A stretch of 64,000 bases of DNA, from positions 590,798-654,797 of the forward strand of contig HG934468.1 of the NCBI GenBank assembly GCA_000723505.1. Reading direction: 5' to 3'. The DNA comes from Mucinivorans hirudinis (GTDB lineage: Bacteria; Bacteroidota; Bacteroidia; Bacteroidales; Rikenellaceae). Positions 50,723 through 59,641 of this stretch are shown piece by piece (position 1 is the first letter of the stretch; each line of letters starts with the position of its first letter). The translations under genes and the position numbers were made by a program. The notes beneath the pieces were generated by a model, which was given only the letters and a program-made list of their open reading frames with translations, had not been told where the DNA came from and did not search any database.

Positions 50723-52381
50723 ATGAACGAATTAGTACACAGACTCATTGACGAAGTCAAACAAGCAAATGATGAGCTCGAATGGATAGAGTTCAAAACG
50801 AATATTGGCGAAATGAAATCCAGCATCACTTATAATGGTCTTGGAGAGTACATATCAGCACTATCAAATTCTGCATGTGTTTCAAACAAAGAGTTTGCCT
50901 ATTTAATTTTAGGCATTGAAGATACCTCGTGGGAAATTGTGGGCACTAATCTACAAATGTCATCAGAAAGGTACCAAAACCAAAATTATGAATTATGGTT
51001 ACGAACAAAAATTAGTCCTAAGATTAATTTTACAGTTTTCGAAACGGATATTCAAGGTAAACATATCGTTGTATTCACTATTCCTGCTGCTAAAGGCGAG
51101 GCTACTTCGTTTAATGGAGTTGCAAAAATTAGAGTTGCGTCAAGCAATACCGAACTAAGGCTTTATCCCGATAAATTACGGAAAATTGTCAATTCACAAG
51201 ATGATTGGAGTGTGAAAATTGTAGAAAATGCAACCCTGAACGACCTCGATGAAACAGCAATACAAAAAGCAATAGGAAAATTCAAGGAAGCAAGCCTGTC
51301 AAAATCATTCTATAAAGATGTTGAAAACTGGAGTGTCGAGCGAACACTAGATGCTGCCGGAATTACCATCAATGGGAAAATAACTCGAACAGCTCTTGTT
51401 TTATTAGGAAAAGAAGAATCAGCTCATCTATTATCACCTTACGTCGCACAAATTACATGGAAACTATCAGGTGAACAAAAAGCATATCAACACTTTGGAA
51501 TACCATTCATCCTTAACACAACAGAAGCATTCAGGAAGATTAGGAATTATCAATTTAAGTTTTTCCCTAAAGATGAACTACTATCAACTACGGTAGAAAA
51601 ATTTGACCCCGAGGTCATTTTAGAGGGGCTGCATAATGCAGTTGCTCATCAAGATTATTCTCTGCTTTCGAGAATAATCTTGAATGAAAACGAAGATTCT
51701 ATTTCAATTATTAACGCAGGTAGTTTCTTTGAAGGCAAGCCGGAAGATTACTACTCTGCCAGTCGTACACCCAAACGTTATCGCAATAGATTTTTGGCTT
51801 CGGCTATGGCAAATGTCGGTATGATAGACTCTGTAGGCTTTGGAATTTCAAAGATGGTAACAAGTCAAAAAAAACGTTTTTTTCCATTGCCTGATTATGA
51901 AAAAAGCAATGATAGTGAGGTTGTGTTAGAGATTGTTGCTAAAATTATTGACGAAAATTATTGCAAATTATTGATGGAAAAACAAGTAAGCTTAGCTGAT
52001 GCAATTCTATTAGACCGAGTCCAAAAAGGTGAATTAATAACAAACGAGCAATTCCTGATGCTGAAAAAACAGAACCTTGTTGAGGGTAGGTATCCTGCCA
52101 TAAGAATCTCGTCAAAACTGATTGACAACCCTAAGCAAGCGATTAAATATCTAAACGCCAAAGGTTTTGAAATTAACGAAATAAAAGACGGTATTATTAA
52201 GATGTTGAGAGTTGAAGAAGGAGTTAAAAAGGCTGATTTCGTAGAATATCTCTTACCTCGAATGTCGACCTTAAAGACAAAAGAACAAAATAAAACAACT
52301 ATTGGCAATACGCTAACATCAATGAAAGAGAATGGTGATATATATGCAATAGGGAAAAAGTGGTACTTGAAAAAAAAGTAA
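50723..52381 (+). CDS. AlbA_2 (Schlafen-type) / HATPase_c_4 protein 2
   Basis: A 552-residue protein distinct from the one at 46509. The AlbA_2 domain shows EWIEFKTNIGEMKSSITYNG and EFAYLILGIEDTSWEIVG. The HATPase_c_4-like part shows VILEGLHNAVAHQDYSLLSR and IISINAG-type residues. It has a long C-terminal helical and winged-helix tail (LDRVQKGELITNEQFLMLKK). It starts 4 bp after mod and lies between mod and res, which are normally adjacent. It is probably a regulator or accessory restriction factor. Confidence 0.82.
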   Translation: MNELVHRLIDEVKQANDELEWIEFKTNIGEMKSSITYNGLGEYISALSNSACVSNKEFAYLILGIEDTSWEIVGTNLQMSSERYQNQNYELWLRTKISPKINFTVFETDIQGKHIVVFTIPAAKGEATSFNGVAKIRVASSNTELRLYPDKLRKIVNSQDDWSVKIVENATLNDLDETAIQKAIGKFKEASLSKSFYKDVENWSVERTLDAAGITINGKITRTALVLLGKEESAHLLSPYVAQITWKLSGEQKAYQHFGIPFILNTTEAFRKIRNYQFKFFPKDELLSTTVEKFDPEVILEGLHNAVAHQDYSLLSRIILNENEDSISIINAGSFFEGKPEDYYSASRTPKRYRNRFLASAMANVGMIDSVGFGISKMVTSQKKRFFPLPDYEKSNDSEVVLEIVAKIIDENYCKLLMEKQVSLADAILLDRVQKGELITNEQFLMLKKQNLVEGRYPAIRISSKLIDNPKQAIKYLNAKGFEINEIKDGIIKMLRVEEGVKKADFVEYLLPRMSTLKTKEQNKTTIGNTLTSMKENGDIYAIGKKWYLKKK

Positions 52382-52566
52382 GTATTTATATATGTATATA
52401 TTTATGCAAATAAGTATTTATTTATAATACATAATAATCAATAACTCTAATTATCAATATATTACACAATAATTTCATATATATTTATACGTAAATTTTT
52501 ACATATTTTATCATTGAAAAGTATTCATATATAGAAATAGACAGATGTTAGCAGTATAAGAAATCT
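52382..52566. other. Very AT-rich gap before res
   Basis: 185 bp with long ATATATTTATA-type stretches. It may hold a separate promoter for res, but no consensus TAnnTTTG with -33 was found. Confidence 0.4.
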
Positions 52567-55500
52567 ATGAAACTAAAATTTAAACATCAACGATTTCAAG
52601 AGGAGGCAGCAAAAGCAACGTGCGATGTTTTTGCAGGGCAACCACGCCGTGAGTCGAGCTATATGATTGACCCCGGACAGCTCGCTCGTGGAGAAATGAA
52701 ACTCGATATTGATGACTATACAGGGTTCAAGAATAATCCTATCACAAACGCTCTGACTGATGATAAGATACTTGCCAATATCCAAAACATTCAACGTGCG
52801 AACCAAATCAAACCATCGGACAAACTCGAAGGGCATTATAACCTGACCATCGAGATGGAAACAGGTGTGGGTAAGACGTATACCTATATCAAAACCATTT
52901 TCGAGTTAAACAAACGCTATGGCTGGTGCAAATTCATCGTCGTAGTGCCGAGTGTCGCCATTCGTGAGGGTGTGTACAAATCGTTTGATATTACTCAAGA
53001 CCACTTTGCGGAAGATTACGGAAAGAAAGTACGATTTTTTATCTACAACTCGAAGAATCTGACCGATATTGAGCATTTCGCCAGTGATAGTGCTATCAAC
53101 GTAATGATTATCAACTCGCAAGCGTTCAACGCCACGGGTAAAGATGCTCGACGCATTGATATGAAGCTCGACACGTTTAAAAGCCGTCGCCCGATTGACG
53201 TAATTGCCAAGACAAATCCGATTGTTATCATCGACGAGCCGCAACGTGTGGAGGGTGCGAAAACCAAAGAGGGACTCAAAAAATTTAAGGCACTATTTAC
53301 GCTCCGCTATTCGGCAACCCATCGTAAAGACAGCGTCTACAATATGATATATCGTCTTGATGCGATGGAGGCGTACAACAAGCGACTGGTCAAAAAAATT
53401 GCAGTTAAAGGTATTTCGTTCAGTGGCACAACCGCCACAGAGGGCTATGCCTATCTCGAAAAAATTAACCTCTATAAGGATAAGAACCCTACGGCAAACA
53501 TTGGTTTTGACGTAAAAGGAGCTAAAGGTGTGCGACAGGTAGTGCGTTCGCTTTCAAAAGGTGCAAATCTATATGACCTCTCCGAGGGGCTTGAGGAGTA
53601 CAAAAACGGTTTTCTGGTTACCGATATTAACGGTGCAGAGAATAGTGTAACTTTTGAAAACGGCATTAAACTATTTGCCGGAGATGTTGTGGGAACAGTA
53701 AACGAAGAGCAAATTCGCAGAATTCAAATTCGTGAAACGATACTTTCGCATATCGAAAAAGAACGGGAGCTATTCAGTAGAGGAATCAAGGTGCTTTCGC
53801 TCTTCTTTATTGACGAGGTAGAAAAATATCGTGTATATGAACCTGTAAAAGGCAACGGCATCTATGCTGATATTTTTGAACAGGAGTATGCCACCATTGT
53901 GGATGAGTATCAAAAAACGCTATTTGAGGATGATGCTTATGTAGCATTCCTGAAAAGCACTGTTGCTGCCACCGCTCACGATGGTTATTTCTCACGAGAT
54001 AAAAAAGGTAATTTTGTAAATTCAAAAACCGAAAGAGGCACTTCTGAATCGGCCGACTCATCAGCATACGACCTTATTATGAAAGACAAGGAGCGTTTGC
54101 TCGACCGCAAAACGCCACTACGCTTTATCTTTTCGCATTCCGCACTACGTGAGGGATGGGATAATCCAAATGTGTTCCAAATATGTACACTCAAACAAAG
54201 TTCTGCCGATGTGAGCAAACGCCAAGAGGTGGGACGTGGTTTGCGTATTTGCGTAAACGATCAAGGCGACCGCATGGATACCTCGGTGTTGGGTGAAGAG
54301 GTGCATAGCGTAAACGTGCTTACGGTTGTGGCAAGTGAAAGTTATGATTCGTTTGCCAAGGGGCTACAAAATGAGTTGGCAGAGGTCATATCGGATCGTC
54401 CGTTGAAAGTTAATATCGCACTGTTTGCAGACAAAGTTCTCAAAGATACAAATGGAGAGGCTGTTGAGGTTACTTCGGAGATGGCACAAACTATAAACTA
54501 TTCTTTGATAGTTAAAGGCTATGTTGATAAAAAAGGCGAACTCACCGACAAATACTATTCAGACAAAGCAAGTGGTAATATCGAAATAGACGAAGAGGTG
54601 TCAGCCTATCGAGAGTCAATCGTAGGATTGCTCGACTCTATCTATGACCCCAAGAAACTTATGCCGGATAATGTTCGAGAGAATAATGTAACGCTGAAAC
54701 TCAACAAAGAGCGATTCAATCGCACAGAGTTTAAAAAGCTATGGAAATTGATTAGCCCAAAGAGTTACTACATCGTCAGATTTGAAGAGACGGAGCTAAT
54801 TACAAATGCTATCAAGAGCCTAAATAGCAATTTGAGAGTGTCGAAAATATATATCAAAGTGACAACTGGCTCAATGAGTAAAATTTCGTCGAAGGGCACA
54901 CTCGAAAGTGGCGAGGCATTCAAGAAAGATGAACAGCAGAGCAAAACGGTTAATATTACCGCATCTGATAATGTAAAATATGACCTTGTAGGTAAAATTA
55001 CCGAAAATACTGGGCTTACCCGTAAATCTGTTGTTGAGGTGTTGAGAAGCATTGAGCCTGCCGTATTTGAGCAGTTTGAATATAACCCAGAAGAATTTAT
55101 TATTCGAGCATCGGAGCTTATCAATGAACAAAAAGCAACGGCAATTATCCAACACATTACTTATGACAAGTTGGATGAATGTTATGATTCCAAAATATTC
55201 ACAGAACCTGAATTTAAAGGTAAATTGGGAACTAATGCAATGATAGCGGAACGACATCTATTCGACCACGTTATTTTTGACTCTAACAATGAAAAGAAAT
55301 TTGCCGAAAACATTGACACGAGAACCGATGTTGCAGTATATGTAAAATTGCCAAAGGCGTTCTATATCAACACACCTGTCGGCAAATACAACCCCGACTG
55401 GGCAATTGCTTTTGAGGAAGGTAAGGTTAAGCACATCTATTTCATTGCTGAAACAAAGGGAGAAACCCACTCTCTACAATTCAGCGAAGCAGATCTTCGT

Positions 55501-55620
55501 GAAACAGAAAAAGCCAAGAAGAAATGTGCAGAAGAACACTTTAAAGCTATTAGTTGCGATAATGTTAAATACGGAGTGGTTAGTTCGTATGAAGAACTTT
55601 ATAATATTGTTTCAAAATAA
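52567..55620 (+). CDS. res: Type III restriction enzyme Res subunit
   Basis: A 1017-residue SF2 helicase-nuclease. Motif I is EMETGVGKTYTYIKTIFEL (about 100), motif II VIIDEPQRVEG, motif III LRYSATHRKD, motifs V-VI SHSALREGWDNPNVFQICTL and DVSKRQEVGRGLRICV. The C-terminal PD-(D/E)xK nuclease shows KYNPDWAIAFEEGKVKHIYF and AETKGETHS. With Mod it would recognise an asymmetric site, translocate on ATP and cut unmodified DNA. The gene looks intact; the neighbour follows after 2 bp. Confidence 0.92.
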   Translation: MKLKFKHQRFQEEAAKATCDVFAGQPRRESSYMIDPGQLARGEMKLDIDDYTGFKNNPITNALTDDKILANIQNIQRANQIKPSDKLEGHYNLTIEMETGVGKTYTYIKTIFELNKRYGWCKFIVVVPSVAIREGVYKSFDITQDHFAEDYGKKVRFFIYNSKNLTDIEHFASDSAINVMIINSQAFNATGKDARRIDMKLDTFKSRRPIDVIAKTNPIVIIDEPQRVEGAKTKEGLKKFKALFTLRYSATHRKDSVYNMIYRLDAMEAYNKRLVKKIAVKGISFSGTTATEGYAYLEKINLYKDKNPTANIGFDVKGAKGVRQVVRSLSKGANLYDLSEGLEEYKNGFLVTDINGAENSVTFENGIKLFAGDVVGTVNEEQIRRIQIRETILSHIEKERELFSRGIKVLSLFFIDEVEKYRVYEPVKGNGIYADIFEQEYATIVDEYQKTLFEDDAYVAFLKSTVAATAHDGYFSRDKKGNFVNSKTERGTSESADSSAYDLIMKDKERLLDRKTPLRFIFSHSALREGWDNPNVFQICTLKQSSADVSKRQEVGRGLRICVNDQGDRMDTSVLGEEVHSVNVLTVVASESYDSFAKGLQNELAEVISDRPLKVNIALFADKVLKDTNGEAVEVTSEMAQTINYSLIVKGYVDKKGELTDKYYSDKASGNIEIDEEVSAYRESIVGLLDSIYDPKKLMPDNVRENNVTLKLNKERFNRTEFKKLWKLISPKSYYIVRFEETELITNAIKSLNSNLRVSKIYIKVTTGSMSKISSKGTLESGEAFKKDEQQSKTVNITASDNVKYDLVGKITENTGLTRKSVVEVLRSIEPAVFEQFEYNPEEFIIRASELINEQKATAIIQHITYDKLDECYDSKIFTEPEFKGKLGTNAMIAERHLFDHVIFDSNNEKKFAENIDTRTDVAVYVKLPKAFYINTPVGKYNPDWAIAFEEGKVKHIYFIAETKGETHSLQFSEADLRETEKAKKKCAEEHFKAISCDNVKYGVVSSYEELYNIVSK

Positions 55621-55622
55621 CT

Positions 55623-56462
55623 ATGTCACAACAAAACAAAATACAACTGTTTGAGCAGAAACAGGTTCGCACTGTTTGGGACGAGAGCCAAGAGAAATGG
55701 TTTTTTGTCATATCAGATGTCGTTGGAGCATTGACTGACAGTGTCAATCCTACCGACTACATCAAAAAGATGAAGAAGCGAGACCCGATGTTAGCTCAAG
55801 GGTGGGGACAAATTGTCACCCCCCTTTCTATTCAAACCACAGGGGGCAAACAGAAAGTCAATTGCGCCGACACAGAAGGAATTTTCCGCCTAATCCAATC
55901 TATTCCATCGCCAAAGGCAGAGCCATTTAAGCAGTGGATGGCGCAAGTAGCAAGTGAACGCCTTGACCAGATGCAAGACCCTGAACTTTCTATCGAACAG
56001 GCGATGACCGATTATCGTAGGCTTGGATATTCAGAGAATTGGATCAATCAACGTATAAAGACGATTGAGATTCGCAAGGATCTAACTGATGAGTGGAAAC
56101 GATGCGGATTGGAAGAGGGTGTGCAGTTTGCAACGCTCACCGACATTATCTATAAAACGTGGTCAGACCACACTGCAAAGGAGTATAAGCGACTAAAAGG
56201 ATTGAAGAAAGAGAACCTACGAGATAATATGACCAACCGAGAGCTAGTGCTTAATATGTTGGCAGAGCTATCAACGAAAGACATTTCGGAGGCAACCAAT
56301 CCGCAGTCGATGGACGAGCACGCCACAGTCGCCCAAAAAGGTGGCGAAGTGGCACGCAATGCCCGTTTGGAGTTGGAACAAAAGACTGGACAAAAGGTAG
56401 TTACTTCACTCAATGCCAAATCAATACAAAAAAGCATTGAGGATAAAAACGAAAGCGAGTAA
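55623..56462 (+). CDS. Bro-N domain protein
   Basis: A 279-residue protein. The N-terminal Bro-N domain is seen in QVRTVWDESQEKWFFVISDV, then TPLSIQTTGGKQKVNCADTE and GIFRLIQSIPSPKAEPFKQW. The C-terminal half is a helical domain (ELVLNMLAELSTKDISEATN). Bro-N proteins are DNA-binding and common in phages and mobile elements; several are linked with type III restriction genes. Here it closes the operon 2 bp after res. Its function with the system is unknown. Confidence 0.8.
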   Translation: MSQQNKIQLFEQKQVRTVWDESQEKWFFVISDVVGALTDSVNPTDYIKKMKKRDPMLAQGWGQIVTPLSIQTTGGKQKVNCADTEGIFRLIQSIPSPKAEPFKQWMAQVASERLDQMQDPELSIEQAMTDYRRLGYSENWINQRIKTIEIRKDLTDEWKRCGLEEGVQFATLTDIIYKTWSDHTAKEYKRLKGLKKENLRDNMTNRELVLNMLAELSTKDISEATNPQSMDEHATVAQKGGEVARNARLELEQKTGQKVVTSLNAKSIQKSIEDKNESE

Positions 56463-56674
56463 ATCAAATATATGGGTGGATTTCTTGTAAATTCATCCAT
56501 TTTTTATATCTTTGTCTTCACGAGCAAGGAACGCTACTAGCAACAAATATGCTACGCAACCAAAAGCAATAAGCAGAATACACCACGTTGCAAATCCGTT
56601 AGCACTTCACCCTAAGCTCTATTGTAAATATCTGAATTACAAAAGCATATAACGTATCCTGTTATATGCAACCA
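56463..56674. other. Right end of the nested element
   Basis: No gene. It contains ACGCAACCAAAAGC, similar to the junction sequence TGCAACCAAAAAATG 115 bp further on, which might be an accessory attachment-like site. The element ends at the AACCA at 56670-56674. Confidence 0.45.
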
Positions 56675-56936
56675 AAAAATGAATGCCTACCTCAAGGAAC
56701 TTGCTGATATATGCGGAATTGAGAAAAATCTAACGTTCCATATGAGCCGTCATACATTTTCGACTACTGTTACGCTAAGTAACGGAGTACCAATAGAAAC
56801 CGTATCGAAAATGCTCGGACACTCCAACATCAAGACCACTCAAATCTACGCCCGTATCACTAATAATAAAATCAGTAGTGATATGCAGATACTTGCCGAC
56901 AAGTTGCAAGGTCTCAATCAAGCATATAAAGGATAA
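56675..56936 (+). pseudogene. Tyrosine recombinase, C-terminal part (split by 23.3-kb insertion)
   Basis: From the junction it reads (K)MNAYLKELADICGIEKNLTF, then HMSRHTFSTTVTLSNGVP and LGHSNIKTTQIYARITNNKI: the His/Arg block and the Tyr nucleophile of the integrase whose first 320 residues are at 32373-33337. An apparent ATG at 56679 is only the internal Met of the original protein. The restored enzyme would have about 406 residues. Confidence 0.9.
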
Positions 56937-56942
56937 ATAACT

Positions 56943-57443
56943 ATGGAACTACAAATTATAAAACAAAAGATTTTCGAGGTGCGTGGTTGCCGTGTGATGC
57001 TTGACTTTCATTTGGCAGAGCTTTACCAAACCGAGACACGTGCTTTGAAGCAGGCTGTCAAAAGAAATGCGGAGCGTTTTCCGTGCGATTTTATGTTCGT
57101 CTTAACAAAAGAGGAGGCTAATACGCTGTTAGAGATAGGGGTATCACAAAATGTGATACCTCCCTCTTACAACTTTGGTGTAGCAATGCCAATGGCTTTC
57201 ACAGAGCAAGGAGTCGCTATGCTTTCGAGTGTTTTACGCTCAGAAATAGCCATAAAAGTAAATATTGCCATTATGCGTACATTTGTAGCGATAAGGCAAA
57301 TGGTTGTTGGTTACGATGAGCTACTCAAACGAATTGAGGAGTTGGAGGTTTCGACAGACGCTCAATTTAACGAGCTTTATCAGGCATTAACTCAGCTATT
57401 GAGCAAGCCGGAACCGCAACCGAGAAGACCAATAGGATATTAA
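56943..57443 (+). CDS. ORF6N domain protein
   Basis: A 166-residue protein with the ORF6N domain: IFEVRGCRVMLDFHLAELYQ, TRALKQAVKRNAERFPCDFM, FVLTKEEANTLL and MAFTEQGVAMLSSVLRSEIA. The C-terminus is a short coiled coil. ORF6N proteins are DNA-binding and common in phages and integrative elements. It lies 6 bp after the restored integrase end, so it was once cotranscribed with it. Confidence 0.87.
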   Translation: MELQIIKQKIFEVRGCRVMLDFHLAELYQTETRALKQAVKRNAERFPCDFMFVLTKEEANTLLEIGVSQNVIPPSYNFGVAMPMAFTEQGVAMLSSVLRSEIAIKVNIAIMRTFVAIRQMVVGYDELLKRIEELEVSTDAQFNELYQALTQLLSKPEPQPRRPIGY

Positions 57444-57455
57444 TACTTTGAAAAT

Positions 57456-57833
57456 ATGGAACGAGGTAAAATGAATATAGATCATAATCTACTGACAGGG
57501 ACAATCTCTGTGGAGATTGAGTTAGTCGATGGTACTGTTTGGCTGACAAAACACGAAATTGCCCGAATGTTTGACGTTCTTGTGCCAATGGTTACAGCAA
57601 ATCTAAAAGTGATTTTCAACACCAAAGAGTTATTTGAACACGAGGTTACCCACTATCACAATGAGGTAATGTTTTATAATCTCGATGTAATAATCTCATT
57701 GGCTTTTCGTATGAAAGGCGGCTTTTGCCGTCCGTTCAGGGAATGGATACGAGAACAGGCGAAATGTCCAATAATTCAAAGTAGGCAGCAGCCGATAATT
57801 ATTCAGTTGGGGAAGAGCCTTATTTTGAACTAA
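57456..57833 (+). CDS. RhuM-like DNA-binding protein
   Basis: About 120 residues (start 57456 or ATG 57471). The sequence GTVWLTKHEIARMFDVLVPM and VTANLKVIFNTKELFEHEVT are like the winged-helix region of RhuM proteins; NLDVIISLAFRMKGGFCRPF is their conserved block. The protein is shorter than full RhuM (about 340). A related gene follows the recombinase pair at 36154. A terminator follows. Confidence 0.65.
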   Translation: MERGKMNIDHNLLTGTISVEIELVDGTVWLTKHEIARMFDVLVPMVTANLKVIFNTKELFEHEVTHYHNEVMFYNLDVIISLAFRMKGGFCRPFREWIREQAKCPIIQSRQQPIIIQLGKSLILN

Positions 57834-57854
57834 CCTATTTTTGATAATACCATT

Positions 57855-57878
57855 AAGCCACCTTGCGTGGCTTTTTTT
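57855..57878 (+). terminator. Rho-independent terminator after the RhuM-like gene
   Basis: AAGCCAC, CTTGC loop, GTGGCTT and a T7 tract. Confidence 0.85.
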
Positions 57879-57944
57879 GTGCCCTTTTGTGAGATAAGAA
57901 AGAATAGTGTCTGAACAATATTAAATGTAATTTTTCTTCTGTCT

Positions 57945-58170
57945 CTTTTCCGGTGAAATCCTCCACGATATGCGAAAACTTTGTGTCGGGATCGGTGTTT
58001 CGTTGTCAGTGGCAAAGGTATTTACGGGTTCTTAACGGCATTGCAAGGTCAGGCAGCCGAGCTGTTCTGCCGACAATCTCCACACTTCCATTCTGTCAGG
58101 TAGTATTCTCGTCAGAAACCTTGCACCACCTAAACCCTACACCATTTTCGCCCCTGAAACGAAAACGACC
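57945..58170. promoter_or_regulatory. Conserved non-coding leader of accessory module 2
   Basis: Counterpart of 6340-6565: the same blocks (CAGTGGCAAAGGTATTT, ACCTTGCACCACCTAAACCC, CCCCTGAAACGAAAACGACC) in the same order, with diverged sequence between. The TTGCAAGGT / ACCTTGCA inverted repeat is kept. Confidence 0.5.
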
Positions 58171-58197
58171 GACCCGATAGAAAGACGCATAAAAAAA

Positions 58198-58284
58198 ATG
58201 TCGGATTCACAAGAGACAGAAAAAGAATGGAAACTTCAACTCCCTCACCTCCAGAATCCGCATATAATCAGAAAAAACAGATGA
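58198..58284 (+). CDS. 28-codon leader-like ORF overlapping the membrane-protein start
   Basis: Reads MSDSQETEKEWKLQLPHLQN and ends in ATGATGA, overlapping the next start codon. In module 1 the same start (MSDSKEADNN) stops after 10 codons at 6675-6707. It may be a translational leader; weak evidence. Confidence 0.3.
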   Translation: MSDSQETEKEWKLQLPHLQNPHIIRKNR

Positions 58285-58493
58285 TGAAAACAAAGTATAA
58301 AGTAGCAGTTTGGGCACTTGTAGCCGTTGCAGTGGCAATTATTACACACACCAATCCATTATGGTGGTTGGTAGGAGTATTAGCAGCCAAGTTAATAGCA
58401 CGGTTAGTACTTACCATTGCAGTAGGCGTTGTCCTATACATACTCTTTTACGCTCTGATTTTCGCAGGTCTATTTTGGATATTAATTTCTTAA
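58281..58493 (+). CDS. Small two-helix membrane protein of accessory module 2
   Basis: About 70 residues from ATG 58281 (58284 also possible): MMKTKYKVAVWALVAVAVAI, then WWLVGVLAAKLIARLVLTIA and VVLYILFYALIFAGLFWILI. It is the homologue of the protein at 6825 in module 1, with a well-conserved C-terminal half. It starts the small-gene run of module 2. Function unknown. Confidence 0.72.
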   Translation: MMKTKYKVAVWALVAVAVAIITHTNPLWWLVGVLAAKLIARLVLTIAVGVVLYILFYALIFAGLFWILIS

Positions 58494-58505
58494 AACATAC
58501 AGATT

Positions 58506-58637
58506 ATGAACTTCTTACAAGACACATCGAAGATGATTGACTTCATCACACTTTCAAAAGCCGAATTTTTGAAACTCTACCCTCAAATCACAGAGGAGCA
58601 GTACCACAACACAGTAGCAATCTTTAATCTATCATAG
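58506..58637 (+). CDS. 43-residue conserved protein, accessory module 2
   Basis: MNFLQDTSKMIDFITLSKAE ... EEQYHNTVAIFNLS, homologous to 7397-7528. It starts 12 bp after the membrane-protein gene and ends 3 bp before the next gene. Conservation of pattern with diverged DNA supports a real protein of unknown function. Confidence 0.7.
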   Translation: MNFLQDTSKMIDFITLSKAEFLKLYPQITEEQYHNTVAIFNLS

Positions 58638-58640
58638 GCG

Positions 58641-58862
58641 ATGAGAGCAAGACGAAATAAGACAGTCGCACAGCAGTGCAGATATTACGGTATAGAAAAC
58701 ATTTATGACTATATGGTCAGCGTCTATATCAACGGCAATATCACTCCGTTTCGGGAGATGTACAAGGAACTATGCACCGATGCACAAAGGTTATTCATTG
58801 ACTACATCTTTGATGAAGTGCCAAGAGTTTACCACCAAGAAATTATTAGAGCAACCATTTAA
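58641..58862 (+). CDS. 73-residue conserved protein, accessory module 2
   Basis: MRARRNKTVAQQCRYYGIEN followed by YDYMVSVYINGNITPFREMY; homologue of 7536-7757. It differs mainly in the C-terminal third (FDEVPRVYHQEIIRATI). Unknown function; 13 bp before DUF3873. Confidence 0.7.
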   Translation: MRARRNKTVAQQCRYYGIENIYDYMVSVYINGNITPFREMYKELCTDAQRLFIDYIFDEVPRVYHQEIIRATI

Positions 58863-58875
58863 CAGCAATTTAGCT

Positions 58876-59094
58876 ATGAACGACAGCATAAATCACAACG
58901 GCATATCCGTATGCCACGATGGCAAGGAGAATTATGTTTATTTTAATCTCACTCCACGCCCACGACCCAAGAGCAGGTATTGTCAATACGACTACCGCAC
59001 CACCGATGGCGAGCTATTCTCGACCGTTGCACCGACTTTGGAGAAGTGCCGAGCAAGACGAGACCAATGGTTAATCGAAAGAGCAAAACAGTAA
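58876..59094 (+). CDS. DUF3873 family protein, module 2
   Basis: 72 residues from ATG 58876 (MNDSINHNGISVCHDGKENY, YCQYDYRTTDGELFSTVAPT, LEKCRARRDQWL). The frame is open further upstream, but the homologue at 12314 fixes this start. In this module it lies before pcfK. Function unknown. Confidence 0.82.
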   Translation: MNDSINHNGISVCHDGKENYVYFNLTPRPRPKSRYCQYDYRTTDGELFSTVAPTLEKCRARRDQWLIERAKQ

Positions 59095-59140
59095 TCACAA
59101 GGGGCAGGCATCGATATCCTGCCCCACAAAATCACCGACA

Positions 59141-59557
59141 ATGAAAACAACAGACCATTTTAGAAGAACTATACAAGCCTACTTAGGTAAGCGAGCAGCA
59201 AGCGACGAACTATTTGCAGTATCATTCCAAAAGCCACATAAGAATATCAATGACTGCATAACCTACATACTCAACACCGTGCAGAAACGCGGTTGCAATG
59301 GATTTACGGACGACGAGGTATTCTCAATAGCGGTTCACTACTATGATGAGGAAAGTATCGAAATTGGCAAGGAGATTAACTGCAAAGTGCTAGTTAATCA
59401 CACAGTTGAGCTGACCCAAGAGGAGCGAGAGCAAGCCAAAGTTGATGCACTCAAACGAATCGAGAACGAGACGTATGCCAAGATAAAACAGCAGAGCCAG
59501 CGAGCCACACCCAAGAAACATGAACCACAACCACAAGCATCACTATTTGATTTTTAG
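59141..59557 (+). CDS. PcfK-like protein, module 2 (intact)
   Basis: A 138-residue protein: MKTTDHFRRTIQAYLGKRAA, KNINDCITYILNTVQKRGCN and GFTDDEVFSIAVHYYDEESI, with a charged coiled-coil C-terminus ending in PQASLFDF. It shows what the broken gene at 7806 lost. PcfK-like proteins pair with PcfJ in mobile elements. The IS110 element begins about at its stop codon and now separates it from pcfJ. Confidence 0.82.
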   Translation: MKTTDHFRRTIQAYLGKRAASDELFAVSFQKPHKNINDCITYILNTVQKRGCNGFTDDEVFSIAVHYYDEESIEIGKEINCKVLVNHTVELTQEEREQAKVDALKRIENETYAKIKQQSQRATPKKHEPQPQASLFDF

Positions 59558-59582
59558 AGTTATGAAATTCTCATAATCTCCT

Positions 59583-59614
59583 TTTGAGCATACCAACAGA
59601 GATGAGTATCTTTG
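59583..59614 (+). promoter_or_regulatory. Promoter of IS110-family transposase (copy 2)
   Basis: TTTG, 20-bp spacer, TATCTTTG, identical to 9312-9343, with the transposase start at 59642. Confidence 0.7.
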
Positions 59615-59641
59615 CCTATTGATTAACTAACACTATGTTCA

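Larger units (their letters stand above)
33338..56674 (+). mobile_element. Nested 23.3-kb integrative mobilizable element
   Basis: The element separates the two halves of the integrase. AACCA occurs at both junctions (33333-33337 and 56670-56674), and one copy remains in the restored gene. Its left end carries two tandem tyrosine recombinases; inside are excisionase-like genes, DUF3408-MobA-MobB with an oriT-like hairpin run, and a defence operon. Ends are imperfectly inverted (GATAACAACC left, TGTTATATGC right). It has no conjugation machinery, so it would depend on a helper element. Confidence 0.82.

Noticed and set aside
56679-56936. Stand-alone 85-residue recombinase-like gene
   Set aside because: It lacks the arm, core-binding and first half of the catalytic domain and completes the integrase at 32373 exactly.
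57953-58180. 75-residue ORF in the module 2 leader
   Set aside because: Same reason as for the module 1 counterpart.
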